A stretch of 64,000 nt of DNA from contig JAWNZC010000351.1 in the NCBI GenBank assembly GCA_035771165.1, positions 6,987,501 through 7,051,500 of the forward strand. The letters are read 5' to 3'. Below the pieces are notes generated by a model. That model saw only the letters and a list, made by a program, of their open reading frames with translations, did no database searches and was not told where the DNA came from. Position numbers and translations under genes: made by a program. This stretch comes from Paragorgia papillata. Lineage: Eukaryota; Cnidaria; Anthozoa; Scleralcyonacea; Coralliidae. Within the stretch, counting starts at the first letter, position 1. Each line of letters begins with the position of its first letter. This document shows positions 10,249 through 22,400 of the stretch, piece after piece.

Positions 10249-10482
10249 CAATATTGCAACAAGTTAACAGTTAACTAGAGCGTTCGATGACATTAATTAT
10301 CCACCTGCTGTTCACCATAGCAACGTATAATTTTATTGGGTTTGTTAGTTTTTGTAATTCGTCTGGTGGATTGTATGTGGGTACTAGCTTCGGTATAGTG
10401 CGACTCAGTTGACTTTAACACCAGAACAGGAGAATTGAATACTTTAGTTGCTGTTCGACTGCTTGGTTTTCAAACTACTTGA

Positions 10483-10488
10483 AATAAA
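10483..10488 (+). terminator. Poly(A) signal AATAAA
   Basis: It lies 235 bases after the stop codon and is followed by a T-rich stretch, giving a spliced mRNA of about 0.6 kb. Confidence 0.6.
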
Positions 10489-10509
10489 GGATGTTATATT
10501 TATTCGGTT

Positions 10510-11288
10510 GAATTGAGCTTTTGTCTTTAATGAGAAAATATGCATTAATATATTCATGTTGCATGATATAATATCCCACATTCCGGTGCATGTGGTTGAG
10601 CACTCTATGGATATAAATAGGTAACAAATAGCATTACGCATAGCCCACCACTCTAGCAGTGGTTTGAGCACTCTAGCTGTTCCTATAATAACATATCCAT
10701 GTTCGTGCGCTGATGAGCTGTGGTACAGCGAAATGTACGTACGTCTGCAGATTGAATATAATGATAGATTGAAGTGGGCGTACGAAATTTCTGCATGTGT
10801 TTTGACACATCTGTGTAACTTAGTGTGTTTTTCATGCCTACTTTGCAACACTTTTTTTATGTACTTCATATATTGATGATCATATACTGCATATTGCTAA
10901 ATTTCTGACAGCTTATTTCTTGTGATAATTTAAAACATAGCTACATGCGGAACTTTAGCAGTATAGAAAGCCTACCAGTGACAGTGTGTTTTGACAGATA
11001 TACGTGGTCGGACGGCTTAGCCTCCTGTAGTTGTCTAAGTTGTACTTTTTACCTTTGTCAGAAGTCTAGAATCTGAAATAATCAGCAGATTGTGAAAGAA
11101 ATCTGACAATTGTCGCGACAACAAATATATATATTGCTTGCTCTTGCCATTTCATGTGTGCATCTGTCTCGTTTAATCCCAAGATGCATGATCTTTAGTG
11201 CTACTTTACGAACTTTTAACAAAATGTAAATTTTCGGGTCTTTTTGAGTCATCCCTTTTAGGCTAGCCTTCGCAGCAGGCGTTCTGTT
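10510..11288. other. Intergenic, no gene seen
   Basis: Short ORFs on both strands (for example 10444-10869 minus) show no family pattern and overlap the gene's 3' UTR. Confidence 0.45.
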
Positions 11289-11512
11289 CTGGGGGAGAGG
11301 GTTGAGAAGGGCAGCGGAGAGAGGCTTGAGAGGCGCAGGTGGAGCGCGCGCGAGAGGCGAGAAAAAAATAAAGTGAGGCGAGAAGAAAATATGAGGGGGG
11401 GGGGCGACTCGCTTTATATTTTTCTCGCCTCGCACGCACTCCACCAGCGCCTCCCAAGCCTCTTTCAACCCGTCTCCCTTAATCCCTGCCCCTCTCAACC
11501 CTCTCCCCTGCA
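11289..11512. repeat. GC-rich imperfect foldback
   Basis: GGGGAGAGGGTTGAGAAGGG, AGGCGCAGGTGGAGCG and CGAGAGGCGAGAAAAA pair with TTTTTCTCGCCTCG, CACTCCACCAGCGCCT and CTCAACCCTCTCCCC. It is much richer in G+C than its surroundings. The open frames on both strands follow from the base composition. Confidence 0.7.
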
Positions 11513-12000
11513 TATACTGGCGGTGTTAGGGAGTTCGGGCGCGGGCGGTACGCCGTCCCGCCTGCACGTAGCCTGCACGCAGCTCTCAACCGCGAGGCCG
11601 GAAGCTAAAAGAGGAACCGAGAGGACTTCGACAGAAATACAGAATTCTTCTGTTCAAAGGCCGAACTGTTAAAAGGTTGGTACACTATTTACTTCATACT
11701 AATTTACAAGTACCGTACTTCACTATTTCATTGTTTAGTTTTCTGATATAAAATGCCGCAACGATTTATTAATTATTTTATATCATATGCCAGAAGCCGT
11801 CTAAATATCTGATTTGAAAACACCGAGACCTAGTCACCTAGCTTCTCAAACGAATCAGTATTTAAAGAGAAATTTAAGGTAAAAGAACATCTTTAGGCTT
11901 AACTCATTCACCAACAGCCAAGTCCTGCTATTAGCCAGGTCTTTATTGACGTAGAAGGAAATTTCACTTAACGACTTGCCACTGGTTGTGATGTTTAAAA
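11513..12000. other. CpG-rich patch, then AT-rich DNA
   Basis: 11520-11660 is CpG-rich and could be an untranslated first exon of an unseen gene. No confident donor or start was found. Confidence 0.3.
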
Positions 12001-12205
12001 TCAAACGAGAACGCAAGTCATCGCAAGTTGGCAGTCACGCTATCTCAGCCAGCCGCTCTGAATAATTTCCCGAAAATATTATGTGCCGTGACAAAGTTAA
12101 AACTTATTTAAAACACTCATGAAACCTTTATTTTGTTAATTTGGGTGAACGACCGCCACAGAAATTTGTGACTGCCAACTTGCGATGACTTGCGTCCTCG
12201 TTTGA
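12001..12205. mobile_element. MITE with about 38-bp TIRs
   Basis: TCAAACGAGAACGCAAGTCA and TCGCAAGTTGGCAGTCAC pair with GTGACTGCCAACTTGCGA and TGACTTGCGTCCTCGTTTGA. There is about one mismatch plus one base shift, and no coding. Confidence 0.8.
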
Positions 12206-12528
12206 TTAGGGCTTTATAATAGTATCATCTGCATACATATTTCTAGGATAATAGAATGTTCTAAGCAGTATGGCAAGCCGTTAATATAGATTAGAAATAA
12301 TAACGGACCCAAAAGAGAGAAAAAGTGCTTTCTGTTGGATTAAGGTATTCGGTAAAATGTTTAGTAGCTTCAGGAAGTCCTGATGAAAGCTCAGCCTATC
12401 TCACAGAAATATTTATTAAAGGTTTCAGCATTTGGATCAGTAATTTTTTCCTTGTCCAAGAAACGTTATTACCTGATTTAGTATTTTTACATTCATTCAA
12501 AATGGAGTGAAAGGGTTAAAGAGATAGG

Positions 12529-12650
12529 TTAACCCTTTCACTCCCAACTTTCCAGGCACTCTCCCATTTGACAAGTAAAATCGTCTGGTGTTAGACAGAA
12601 TAAAAATAATAAAGTACGGAAAATTCCATATTTGGGAGTGAAAGGGTTAA
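12529..12650. mobile_element. Short MITE of the GTCTGGCGTTAG family, perfect 19-bp TIRs
   Basis: TTAACCCTTTCACTCCCAA (12529-12547) and TTGGGAGTGAAAGGGTTAA (12632-12650) are exact complements. The core GACAAGTAAAATCGTCTGG then TGTTAGACAGA marks a family seen, often degenerate, near 230-365, 16711-17040, 22462-22581, 24511-24629, 51946-52005 and 58870-58910. Confidence 0.85.
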
Positions 12651-13982
12651 ACAAAACCATAGAATAATAATTTGGATGGGTACTTGAGTATGATTAAACT
12701 GATCTCCTTTGTGTTTTCCTCATGGATTACTAAGCTTGCACCATACCCAGCAACCATCACCAGACATTCAACATGATCACCGGTATTTGAGAAGTACTTG
12801 ACTTATTCAGTTGTTTGTGGGGAATAATCAAAAGTGAAAGTGAAACACACACTGGTTGCTCTCTCTCGAGTGAGTTGAGTTTTGTTGCACTTTTGAAATG
12901 TGGCTTGACTTTATACTGCCCTATAAAGATGTCCTTTTTGGAATGGTTTCTGTCATTGAACAGTTACAAGCTAAGAAGTAGTTTTGAAACTGTGACGTTG
13001 TTTATGACTCACTTTTATTATCTTATACACTGTACTAGAAATACATGAATGCCACAACCCCTCACCTGCTTTTATTAAATGCTTTTTTGAAACACCCCCC
13101 ACCCACCCTGATTAAAATTAGCACACCTGATATACAGCCAATATATAAAAACAAACAGATATAAAAACAAATGATAATCCTCAAGATAATTCTATAATTT
13201 ATGGATAAGTTGACTAAACTGATTTAACATATCAAAACAAAACTTACATTTCATTATTAAATTCTGGTTGTACAAAATATGTTTTTAGGTTTCAAAAGGG
13301 ATTATTTTTAACAAGCTTTAAATGGCTTCCCTGTGCATACATGTTTTGCAAAGGCAGAATTAAAAGTCAACAGCTGAAAAATTACATTTACAGTAGAGTC
13401 TGAGATAAAAACAATTCGGTAGAATTGGATTCTAGAAAGAAGTATTAAACAGACAACGTTTCAGTTGAAAATTTGGGAATACAGCCAAAAAAATCGCCAA
13501 AGCCCATGAGTATTTAATAATAAAAGATCAGCCTGCAATGCCAATGAAAAACGTCACATCTACATGAGCTTATAAAGGTAGTGTTTTAAGTTAGCTTTAG
13601 TTAAGCTGATTTATGGTTTGGACGAGCAAAGGGAAAGCACGAAAACGTGAAGCTGACGTATATTGTTTAGGTTAAGCGAATACTTGAAAACAACAAGAAT
13701 CCTACCATTAACTTCAAAATGATTTGACTACGGAGTGACTACAAACACTGCAGATCGAGTTTTTGTTACTATACGATGTTTGGTTTCTTCAAGTTCTCTG
13801 GTTTCTCGTCAAGATATATTAAACGGGTTGTTTGTGTTTGTATATCCTTCTTTTCTTCATGCTCCATTTCGTTTCATTTAAATAAACAAAAGCAAAATAC
13901 TATTTGTTTGAGAGTTTATAGTTTTCTTCATCGCTAGTCATCAGTGGCCAACTATTCTTACCACGTGACACCGTACCAAACA
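12651..13982. other. Intergenic, no gene seen
   Basis: A C-rich stretch at 13035-13130 (ATACATGAATGCCACAACCCC ... CACCCCCCAC) resembles 20448-20520, so it is a diverged dispersed repeat. Otherwise nothing is recognised. Confidence 0.45.
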
Positions 13983-14053
13983 TACATATATATATATAGA
14001 AATATATATATATATATATATAATTATATATATAATTATATATATATATATAA
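13983..14053. repeat. AT dinucleotide microsatellite
   Basis: TA/AT runs broken by GAA and AATT. ORFs reading YIYIYI on both strands arise from it. Confidence 0.95.
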
Positions 14054-14950
14054 ACTATTTCCCAGATTTCGTCTCCCTCGCTTTTTCTACACACGTGTAA
14101 AGTGGACTACATGCATGTCGAGATTAGCACCTTCACCGGGCTCTGGGCCTACGGCCCTACACCCGGGCTCGGGATAATGTATATATATTATATATGTGTT
14201 TGATCCAAAATAATCTCGAAGCTACTGAGTGTACATGTACTTAGTTACCCGAAGTTTGCTAGAAGTTGGGTCTTCAACTGTGTCTGTTGGCAAAGCTCTT
14301 GCTCTCTTATTTCCCATGTAAACATGATTGACTGGCTCACCTACCTGGGCTGGCACTAAAACTATGTACATGTACAGTACACGTGACAAAATTTGTTTTT
14401 ATCAGTTTTTTGTGTCTATTGCGCATGCGCTAGTAGACACATTGCTGTTGAGTGGGCTAAAAAGTGTAGCAGTAAGTATCCACTCAAACCCATTAAATGG
14501 CAGTGACAACTGATGACAAACTACCGAGGCCAACATACCGTAACTGTTGTACACCAAAGTATTTGATAAGTCATAATTGCTATGACACCATACTGTATTC
14601 AGTTTCAAACCAAAAAACGAGATATTCTCATATTTTGTATATTTTATATTTTTATTAGCTTTGCCAGATAATAATATTATGTTTATGTACAGATAAGCAA
14701 TGTACAAAAGCTACTTACTACACTATACAGTTAAACAAACTACATGTAAATGCTAGTAATGATGGCAGGGGATCCACAACAATGATTAGCCAATTATTAT
14801 ACAATTATATTAGCCAAATATTCATACAGAGTATGTTTTTACAAATTTAGTAAGTATTTAATTTTTCAGTATGAATAGCAAAAAATTTTATTCATTGTGA
14901 TATGTACTGTAGCTCACGTTTTTGAAATGATGACAAAAGTGTTTTAATAT
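14054..14950. other. Intergenic, no gene seen
   Basis: A small GC palindrome (GGGCCTACGGCCC, about 14147-14159) is the only structure noted. Confidence 0.4.
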
Positions 14951-15692
14951 ACACTTGTTGACTGGTGCCGAGGGAAACATTGAGTTTTACGGACCCAAAG
15001 GCTTCAATGTCACCCGAGGGCTTTAGCTGAGGGTGACATTGAAGCCTGAGGGACCGTAAAACTCGATGTTTCTCGAGGCAAAAGTCAACAAGTGTTTTGT
15101 TATATACCAAAGACTTTTAAAATACAAAATACCAAACTGACTCGAAACTTGTAAAAGGCAAAAAGATTTTCCAAAACACTTTGAAACTTGTAAAAGGCAA
15201 AAAGACTTACCAAAACACTTTGACTTTGTCTTCGTATTTCAATTCAACTAAACAAATACACCAGACTCAACGAGTACAAAGAACAGCTTTAAATTTATCC
15301 AGGTTTTCTTCAGACCTTCTTTGAAGATGTATAGATAGTCTTTCCTTTGGAAAATGGACTATTTCGTACCAAACAAGCTTGAAACAGCTCTTGTTTTCAA
15401 AATGTTCCGAAAAGTCCAAAGTTCTTGATCTGATGCAATAATCATTGTGTATTCACGTGAACAACGCATGAGTAAAGCTGACATCAGAGGGAAACATTGC
15501 ACTGTTTCCTTCTTCGTTGTTGATGTCAGAAGGAAACAGTGCAATGTTTCCCTCAATGTTTCTTTCTGCTGAGGGAAACATTGCACTGTTTCCCTCAGCA
15601 GAAAGAAACATTGAGTTTGTTGAACAACACATGACCATGATTTGACCAATAGGATTTCATCTTTGGCAAACGAAAGTCTTTGGTATATAACA
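14951..15692. mobile_element. Modular foldback element with several hairpins
   Basis: A first hairpin spans 14951-15095 (ACACTTGTTGAC / GTCAACAAGTGT, with GAGGGTGACATTGAAGCC inside). Then GTTATATACCAAAGACTTT (about 15098-15116) pairs with AAAGTCTTTGGTATATAAC (about 15670-15688). A second group of palindromes at 15489-15612 repeats AGGGAAACATTGCACTGTTT in both orientations. The middle matches the element at 27706-28245 (ACCAAACAAGCTTG ... AAGTTC, CTTCAATTCAACTAAA-like), so they are relatives with different hairpin modules. No coding is seen. Confidence 0.65.
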
Positions 15693-16699
15693 AAGTCTCA
15701 TTTAACATATATGGACCCATTAGGGCCCAGACAGAGTAGTTGAATAACTGTTGTGGTGTCCCTGTTGAATAGGCAATTGAAAGCTAAAAGTCATATGCAG
15801 TACTAATAATAAGGACTGATTACCTGTAAGAAGAATTAGACAAAGACCTCAAGTACTGGTACAGGTACAGCATTGTTTTTACCAATTAGCACAGTACTTG
15901 TGCAGTAGCCATAGGCGTAAAATGCAGCAGACACAATGCACAACATATTCTCAATTCACAAGTTCTGCTTGTTCATGTACAGTTCATATTTAAAACAATG
16001 AGACTTCCTGTCTTACCAGAACTGATAAATTGCACATTTAGCACAACAAGCAAGCAAGCCCAGCACCTAGGTGTGAGCCTTTCTCATGTAAATACGAATG
16101 AAAATCATCTTGCCAAAGCAGGCTAGATCGGGTACCCATGCAGGCTGTATAATGTATAATGCAGACAGTAACTTAATGTTTGACTAAAATGCTTATGGAA
16201 GCCCCTTCCCCTGTGACTTATGTTCATGAAACTTTCCAGTAAGATTAGTAACATTCTTGCAATTAATTTTGTGCCCAGTGGTTACCGTAGTTACCTTATG
16301 TAGATCATTGCAATGGCAATGAGTCTAAAAGATTACTGGTCTTTGCATATTTTTCATCTTTTTTCTGTCATTTCATGAGTTTTCTTTGGTGAAATTTTTT
16401 TTTCAAGTCAGTTGGTTTTGTTAATATCACAAAATTTCATGTTTTTTTAACATTAAGCAAAATTTGTCTAATAGAAGATTTTGAATACTGGTAATGAAAA
16501 TTACAAACTAAGGAATAAACTTCCTCTTGAACTGTGCAAATTTTACCTAAGGAAGCACAAGAAATTTGGGGGCTAATTTAATTTTTTTAAATGTGTTGAT
16601 GTCATAAAATGTCTCGATTATCAGTAATTTTCCTGCCAAATTAGCAACCAGCTTGCATGCGGTCATAAAACCCTTAAACCAGAGTAAAGGAGATGTTGG
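15693..16699. other. Intergenic, no gene seen
   Basis: AT-rich, with no ORF of interest, no repeat array and no RNA gene. Confidence 0.45.
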
Positions 16700-17056
16700 T
16701 TGAACACGAGCTGGCCAAAAATGGCCCCTTTAGTGTTTTGTCTAATGCCAGATGATCAAAGGAAGAACCTCAGACATCCGAGGCAGCAATGGGTTAACAA
16801 GTGATTAACCTATTCCTGCATGAGCCAGCCAAAAATGGCCCCTTTATTGTTTCACTCTGTCTAATGCCATATAATTTTACTCATCAAAGGGAGAATCTCA
16901 GACATCCTTGGCAGCAATGGGTTAACAAGTGATTAACCTGGCTAGTGCCTGTATTCCTGCCACAACTGGCCAAAAATGGCCCCTTTATGGTTTTACTATG
17001 CCTAACACCAGACGATTTTACTTGTCAAAGGGAAAACTTTCAGATATCCCAGGTGG
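16700..17056. repeat. Tandem array, three units of about 115-140 bp
   Basis: Each unit has GGCCAAAAATGGCCCCTTTA, then CTAATGCCAGA...TCATCAAAGG, a CAGACATCC-like word, and GGGTTAACAAGTGATTAACC. The units derive from the GTCTGGCGTTAG MITE family. The third unit is cut by the LINE end at 17057. Confidence 0.75.
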
Positions 17057-17545
17057 CTTTCAAGTTCAAGTTTCAAGTTTTTTTAATTCGCACTATTTCA
17101 CATAAATACATTGAGACAAATAATTACAATAATACAATTCGCACAAACAATACGTACATAGTTCAACAATTCAGTTGTGCACAGAGGTTGAATTAAGGAG
17201 CCGAAGCTTTCGAGGCAACCACTGCAACTTTCAGATAAAAAATGAATAAACGAAGTTAAACTAAATATTGTTGAAATTCATAGCAAAATAATGATTATTC
17301 CTGACTTTTTAGAAGATGTATATAGCTTTATATCGCAAAGTAAGAGAAGAAGAATGTTTAACATCAGTATAAATTGTTTCCCATATTTTTGATGAAATAA
17401 ATTTAAATGTATGAGTTCCATAGTTAGTTCTTACTTTTGGCTTAACTAGATTCATTTTAGCAGCATACCTTGTATTATAGGAATGCTGCTCAGTTACAAA
17501 AGTAACGAATTGGGAAAATACTGACGGGATATTTGAGTTCATATT
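17057..17545 (-). pseudogene. Non-LTR retrotransposon 3' end
   Basis: Read on the minus strand, 17542-17309 encodes the tail typical of LINE reverse transcriptases: HSYNTRYAAK, RTNYGTHTFKF, KIWETI, then a hydrophobic end. The 3' UTR follows, with GTATTTATGTGAAATAGTGC and a tail of AAACTTGAAACTTGAACTTG repeats at 17057-17080. The clade is uncertain (CR1/L2-like). The fragment is 5'-truncated near 17545. Confidence 0.75.
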
Positions 17546-17704
17546 TAAAATTTTATAAGTAAATTCAGCAATTCTGAATTAAAAATTTTTTAATATATTA
17601 TCAAGTTTCAAAATTCCTAAGATATAATATGGCGTAGCACTTTCTCTATGATATGCAAAACACATATTTTTAATACACTTATTTTGTTTAGTTCGTAATA
17701 ACGT

Positions 17705-18053
17705 ATCTTAGTTCACGATCACCTCGGTTTTCTTTGATGTACCACGGTTGTTTATTTATAACAGTTACTCCCAACCACGCATAAATCAAGTTAATTGCCC
17801 GGGCAATTAACTTGATTTATGCGTGGTTGGGAAAATAAGCTTAATCAATGATCACGAATGTGAGAAAGGATTTATCATCGCGACGGAAGTGTTTTTTAGA
17901 CAACCTCTGTGATAACGAACTCAATATCTCAGTTTTCTTAGGCAACCTCTGTGATCGTGAACTAAGTAGGTTAGTTACCTCAACCTTGGTAACTACGTAA
18001 GTTATTTATAAATAACTGACGTAGTGACCTCAGTTTCGGTAACTAACCTATAC
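17705..18053. mobile_element. Foldback region with nested hairpins
   Basis: CTTAGTTCACGATCACCTC (about 17707) pairs with CTCTGTGATCGTGAACTAAG (about 17945-17964). Inside is the 62-bp perfect palindrome. A third hairpin, GTTAGTTACC.../...GGTAACTAAC, spans about 17970-18048. Confidence 0.65.
17770..17831. repeat. 62-bp perfect palindrome, no spacer
   Basis: CCCAACCACGCATAAATCAA begins it, CCCGGG is the centre (17798-17803), and the right 31 bases are the exact reverse complement of the left 31. Confidence 0.95.
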
Positions 18054-18517
18054 TTAGTCAACTTTGAGGTAATACATGTAAGTGGTGGCAATGAGTTTCA
18101 TAAAGAAATTGTACCAAGAGTAAGTCTGGTTGACCGGACGTTTTCTGGGACCAATTAGTCGTCACAACGGCGTCATCAAAAAAGGAAAATTCCCATAAAC
18201 AATTAGGCAGTGAGCCTGCATGAGTTGTCTATGACTACAGTATGAGCTGATAGTCGTAGCTGCAGAGTTAACTATCGTTCATAGACATCGAGTTTTCTGC
18301 CATTATTTTGCATTTAAAACTTGACTATTTTGCTACTAGTGGTCTGTTGTTGCCAATATATAGTGAATAGCTCAGTCAAACAGAATGCAGCATTTGTAGT
18401 AGTCTACTAGTTGGTTTATATACTAATGTGTATTAACTCAAGAATGAAATAAGATATGAAGATTGAGTAAAAGGTAGCCAAAACAAAATTGGTAATTTTA
18501 ACATTTAATTTTTACAG

Positions 18518-19473
18518 TGTGGACTTGCACAACATGAGATGGAAGATGTGCACAAGGCAACTCTTCAGTCCCAACAAAAAGCACTTGACAGTAAGTTAAA
18601 ACTGTATGGAGAAGACCATCCATCAACCGCAGACAGTTATGATAGTATTGGGGTCACAAAACATGAGTTGAAAGACTACAAGTCAGCTCTTCAGGCCAAA
18701 CAAACAGCACTTAACATCCGATTAAAGCTGTATGGAGAAGACCATCCATTAACCGCAGACAGTTATCACAATATCGGGGTGACACAACATGAGATGAAAG
18801 ACTACAAGTCAGCACTTCAGTCCAGCCAAAAAGCACTTAACATCAGGTTAAAGCTGTATGGAGAAGATCATCGATCAACGGCAGAGAGTTATCATAGTAT
18901 TGGACTTACACATCATGAGATGAAAGACTACAAGTCTGCTGTTCTGTCCAGCCGAAAAGCACTTAACATCAGGTTAAAGCTGTATGGAGAAGATCATTCA
19001 TCAACCGCAGACAGTTTTCATATTATTGGGGACACACAACATATGATGAAAGACCACACGTCAGCTCTTCGATCCGAGCAAAAGGCTCTTAACATTAGGT
19101 TAAAGCTGTATGGAGAACACCATCAATCAACGGCAGAGAGTTATCATAGTATTGGGGTCACACAACATAATATGGAAGACTACAACTCGGCTCTTCATTC
19201 CAAGCAAAAAGCGCTTAACATCAGGCTAAACCTGTATGGAAAAGACCATCCATCAACTGCAGACAGTTATCGTAGTATTGGAGTCACACAACTTGAGATG
19301 GAAGACTACGAGCCAGTCCTTCAATCCAAGCAAAAAACACTTAACATCAGGTTAAAGCCGTGTGCAGACGACCATCCATCAACTGCAGCCAGTTATGGTA
19401 TTGGGGACACACAACATGAAATGGAAGGCCAAAACTCAACTTTTCAAGCCGGGGAAGACGAGCTTAACTTCAG
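18518..19473 (+). CDS. Exon a: kinesin-light-chain-type TPR array
   Basis: About seven and a half 42-residue (126-bp) repeats follow the pattern SIGVTQHEMKDYKSALQ, KALNIRLKLYGEDHPSTAD. The acceptor is TTTTTACAG|TGTGGACTTGC. Codons before the first ATG (18539) read GLAQHE, matching the repeat, so the frame is coding from the exon start and the ATG is probably internal. The donor TTCAG|GTATGT leaves phase 2. Beyond it the frame is intron read-through. Such TPRs bind partner proteins or self-assemble. The units are alike at the DNA level, which suggests recent expansion. Confidence 0.85.
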
Positions 19474-22400
19474 GTATGTTAGGGCAGTCTGCATGGGCAC
19501 CTTAGATATATTTCACGTTGGATACCATTTAGTTATGTTTGACATAGGTTAAGTGAAGGAGAGGGAAGGGAAGGGAAAGGAAGGCAAGGGGAAGGGAAGG
19601 AAAGGAAAAGGAAGTGAAGGGTATATTGTCAACTACCAGTAGCAAATACCAGTATGTTTGACGACACCGGTGTTAGCTTTAATGATTTGATCACATTTGA
19701 ATGGTTATAATAGGAAAATAATGTTTAAAATCAGTAGTGACCTCAATTAATATTTTCTTGTTACATAAGCATGTAGTTTAATATTACTATAGCCACTTAA
19801 AAAGTGGGGGGGGGGGGGGGGGGGGGGGGGCAGATCCCTCTACCAAAAAAGTGTGGTGGCCTTGGCCACCTGACCCTCTCTTTACCGTAAATTACGGTGA
19901 TTCTTATATTATAAATTAGAAAAACAGTTACAGAACCATCCTCAGAGAAACATGAGAAAATTTTTCATGATTTTCTTACACTGCTAAAGTCAACCGAAAA
20001 ATTTGATTAATTCTCACGGATTAGCGTTTAAGTTGTCGCGAGAATATCTCGTGCACTTAAGTTGGATAAAACTCGCCTCCAATCCCTGTGCGGCTCGATA
20101 GCTCAACAGGTAGAGCGGCGGACCGGTATTCCGAAGGTGCGAGTTCAAATCCCGCTTGAGTCAGCCGAATTTTTCGGTTGACTTTAGCAGTGTAAGAAAA
20201 TCATGAAAATTTTCTCATATAAAAACAGTCTGGCAGATTCTTTGTCTACGAGCATTTTCAAAAAGCATTGTAATGGCTAGATTTGGTATAGGTACATGAA
20301 AGACTCACTTGAATACCGAAGTTCCGTTCCACATCTGAACTTTAAAGAGGAAATGAAATGAAAATTAAGTTTGCTTCATCTTCACGATCTCCTGAAAGTG
20401 ATAAAGAATGACTTTTACAGTTTTTCCATATCTCACTTCATATGAGAAATACATGAACTCAACAACCCCTCGCCCGCTTTATATGCCTTTTTTAACCCCC
20501 CCCCCCCCCCCCCGTCCCCTAATTTCTGTTTTTTGTTGTATTAATGATCAGAAAACATCCCAGAAAATTAGTTACCAAGGTTCATCTGTAGTCATGTATT
20601 GACACACCGAAAGAGCATGCAAAGTCAATATTAAAAAAAAAAAACACAACGAGATGAACCAAATACGTAGTTTCCTACGGCACGAAGTATAGTAGGAAAT
20701 GACAAGTTTTCATTCAAAAATATATATAAACAGTGGGCAAGAAAAGGCACAATGCCAACGTCCCAGCGTTTTTGTTTCATATGTAAATGAGATAAGATAT
20801 GACGTAAAGTTATGTGCAGATTATTAACTTCTTATTAACCGAGAGCGCAGTCATTACGGGAAAATATCAGACCGAGGTCTTGACAGTATGGACCGAGCCC
20901 ATAGGGCGAGGTTCGTACATAAACTGACCGAGGTCTGATATTTCCCGTAATGACCAAGCGATCGAGGTTAAGTAAGAGGTTTATTATATGGCATGGCTTT
21001 TTTAAACAACATACTTTACATACGTATAGCCGTGACATAGAATCGTCATTTTCAATCTTGTTCTTGTTCTTCTATTGCTTTCATGATAGTAAGGCTCTCT
21101 TTTAGACTGTTCATCGTCCGACTCATACACGATTTAGTGCTTAGTTTACTAAATTCATTCAATTTTTACGGCTTTTCAAAGTTTCCTTTCGTAAACAAAA
21201 TGACTAACCAAATCCGTAATCCGGACTGGTCCATTACCGGGAAATTACGGACCGGCACGTGACGTGTCTCATCCAATCAGAGCACGCAATTCCACCGGAA
21301 GTAACTTGTGTCATATAATAATGTGAGTTATTGGAAAATCATGTCTATCTTTGGAATTATTGAACAATATTATTTAAAACTTTGCAACTATACATGGACC
21401 GCAACATACAAGACCAATTTACGTCATAGTTCATCACATATACATATCAAACAAATATAACTTGAGAGCAAAGTGAAATATGGAAAAACTGTTAAAGTAA
21501 TTCTTCATTATTTTTTGAGATCTTGAAGATAGAGCAAACTTAATTTTTATTTCATTTCCTCTTTAATGATTTAAAATTACATCTAAGCACTTAGGAGTAC
21601 TTTAAAGACTGCAAGTTTTATTTTGTTTCCGCCTCAACCTCGCGTTTTAGACAAAGTGGATATACGTTTATTTTTAAGACTTTAATATTTACATTATTAT
21701 ATAATTTGAACATTAGCTATTAATATCAATATTGTTATTTAGTTTCTCAATGTAAATTTTTTTTAATGTTTTTCTTTATTTATACACGACTCATGCACAA
21801 GCTTGTAGAGCATGTCAAAATAATGGTTATCTTATCTTATGTGCCAATTATTTTTTTTACTAGATGCACAATTGATGAAGGTGGGGGAAGTATTTCCTTT
21901 CCCTCTGCGGGTGCCTTCTTTTACTTTCCAGCTAACGCTGTTTCAAGGCCCACTAGCATAACGTGCACTCATGTGGTTAAGAAAAACAATCTGTTAGAGC
22001 TAAGAAAGGGGGAGTATTTCTGCAGCAGCATTGTCGCTATAGAGTCTGAAGAACCAACTTTTGCCAAGCCAGTCACGGTATTGCTGTCTCATTCAGTTGC
22101 AGTCCAAGGTCCTTATCTTGATTACTATGATGTGACAATGATGCAATGTGGACAACAGTGGAATGATTTGGTAACCAAACACTGCAATAAATTTGAAGGT
22201 ACTACATATGTATATTTGAGTTTTGTCGTGGTTATTTGTCCGACGTTTTGAATGAGAATCCTAATCGTAGATAAATACCTAATTATAAACATAAACCTAA
22301 TAAAAGAAAAAGCTGTGAAAAACCAAACCAAAACAAATAGAAAGTAAAACTTGAAGAAAGACTAAAAAAGAAAATAACCACCGACACAATTCGAAAAAAA

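Larger units (their letters stand above)
19474..21863 (+). other. Intron a-b, repeat-filled
   Basis: It holds a purine-rich GGGAAG run (19556-19622), a 25-base G tract (19806-19830), a tRNA-like foldback (19952-20219), and a TTAA foldback (20346-21562) with an 18-base C tract and an inner hairpin. Confidence 0.75.

Noticed and set aside
11082..11672. GC-rich ORFs on both strands near a CpG patch
   Set aside because: They lie in a foldback with biased composition; no domain or splice support.
18539..18541. ATG 18539 as the true start of the TPR protein
   Set aside because: In-frame codons before it match the TPR consensus after a good acceptor, so the protein most likely begins in an upstream exon not found here.
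20092..20162. A working threonine tRNA
   Set aside because: C at position 33, stem mismatches and its place inside transposon arms argue against function.
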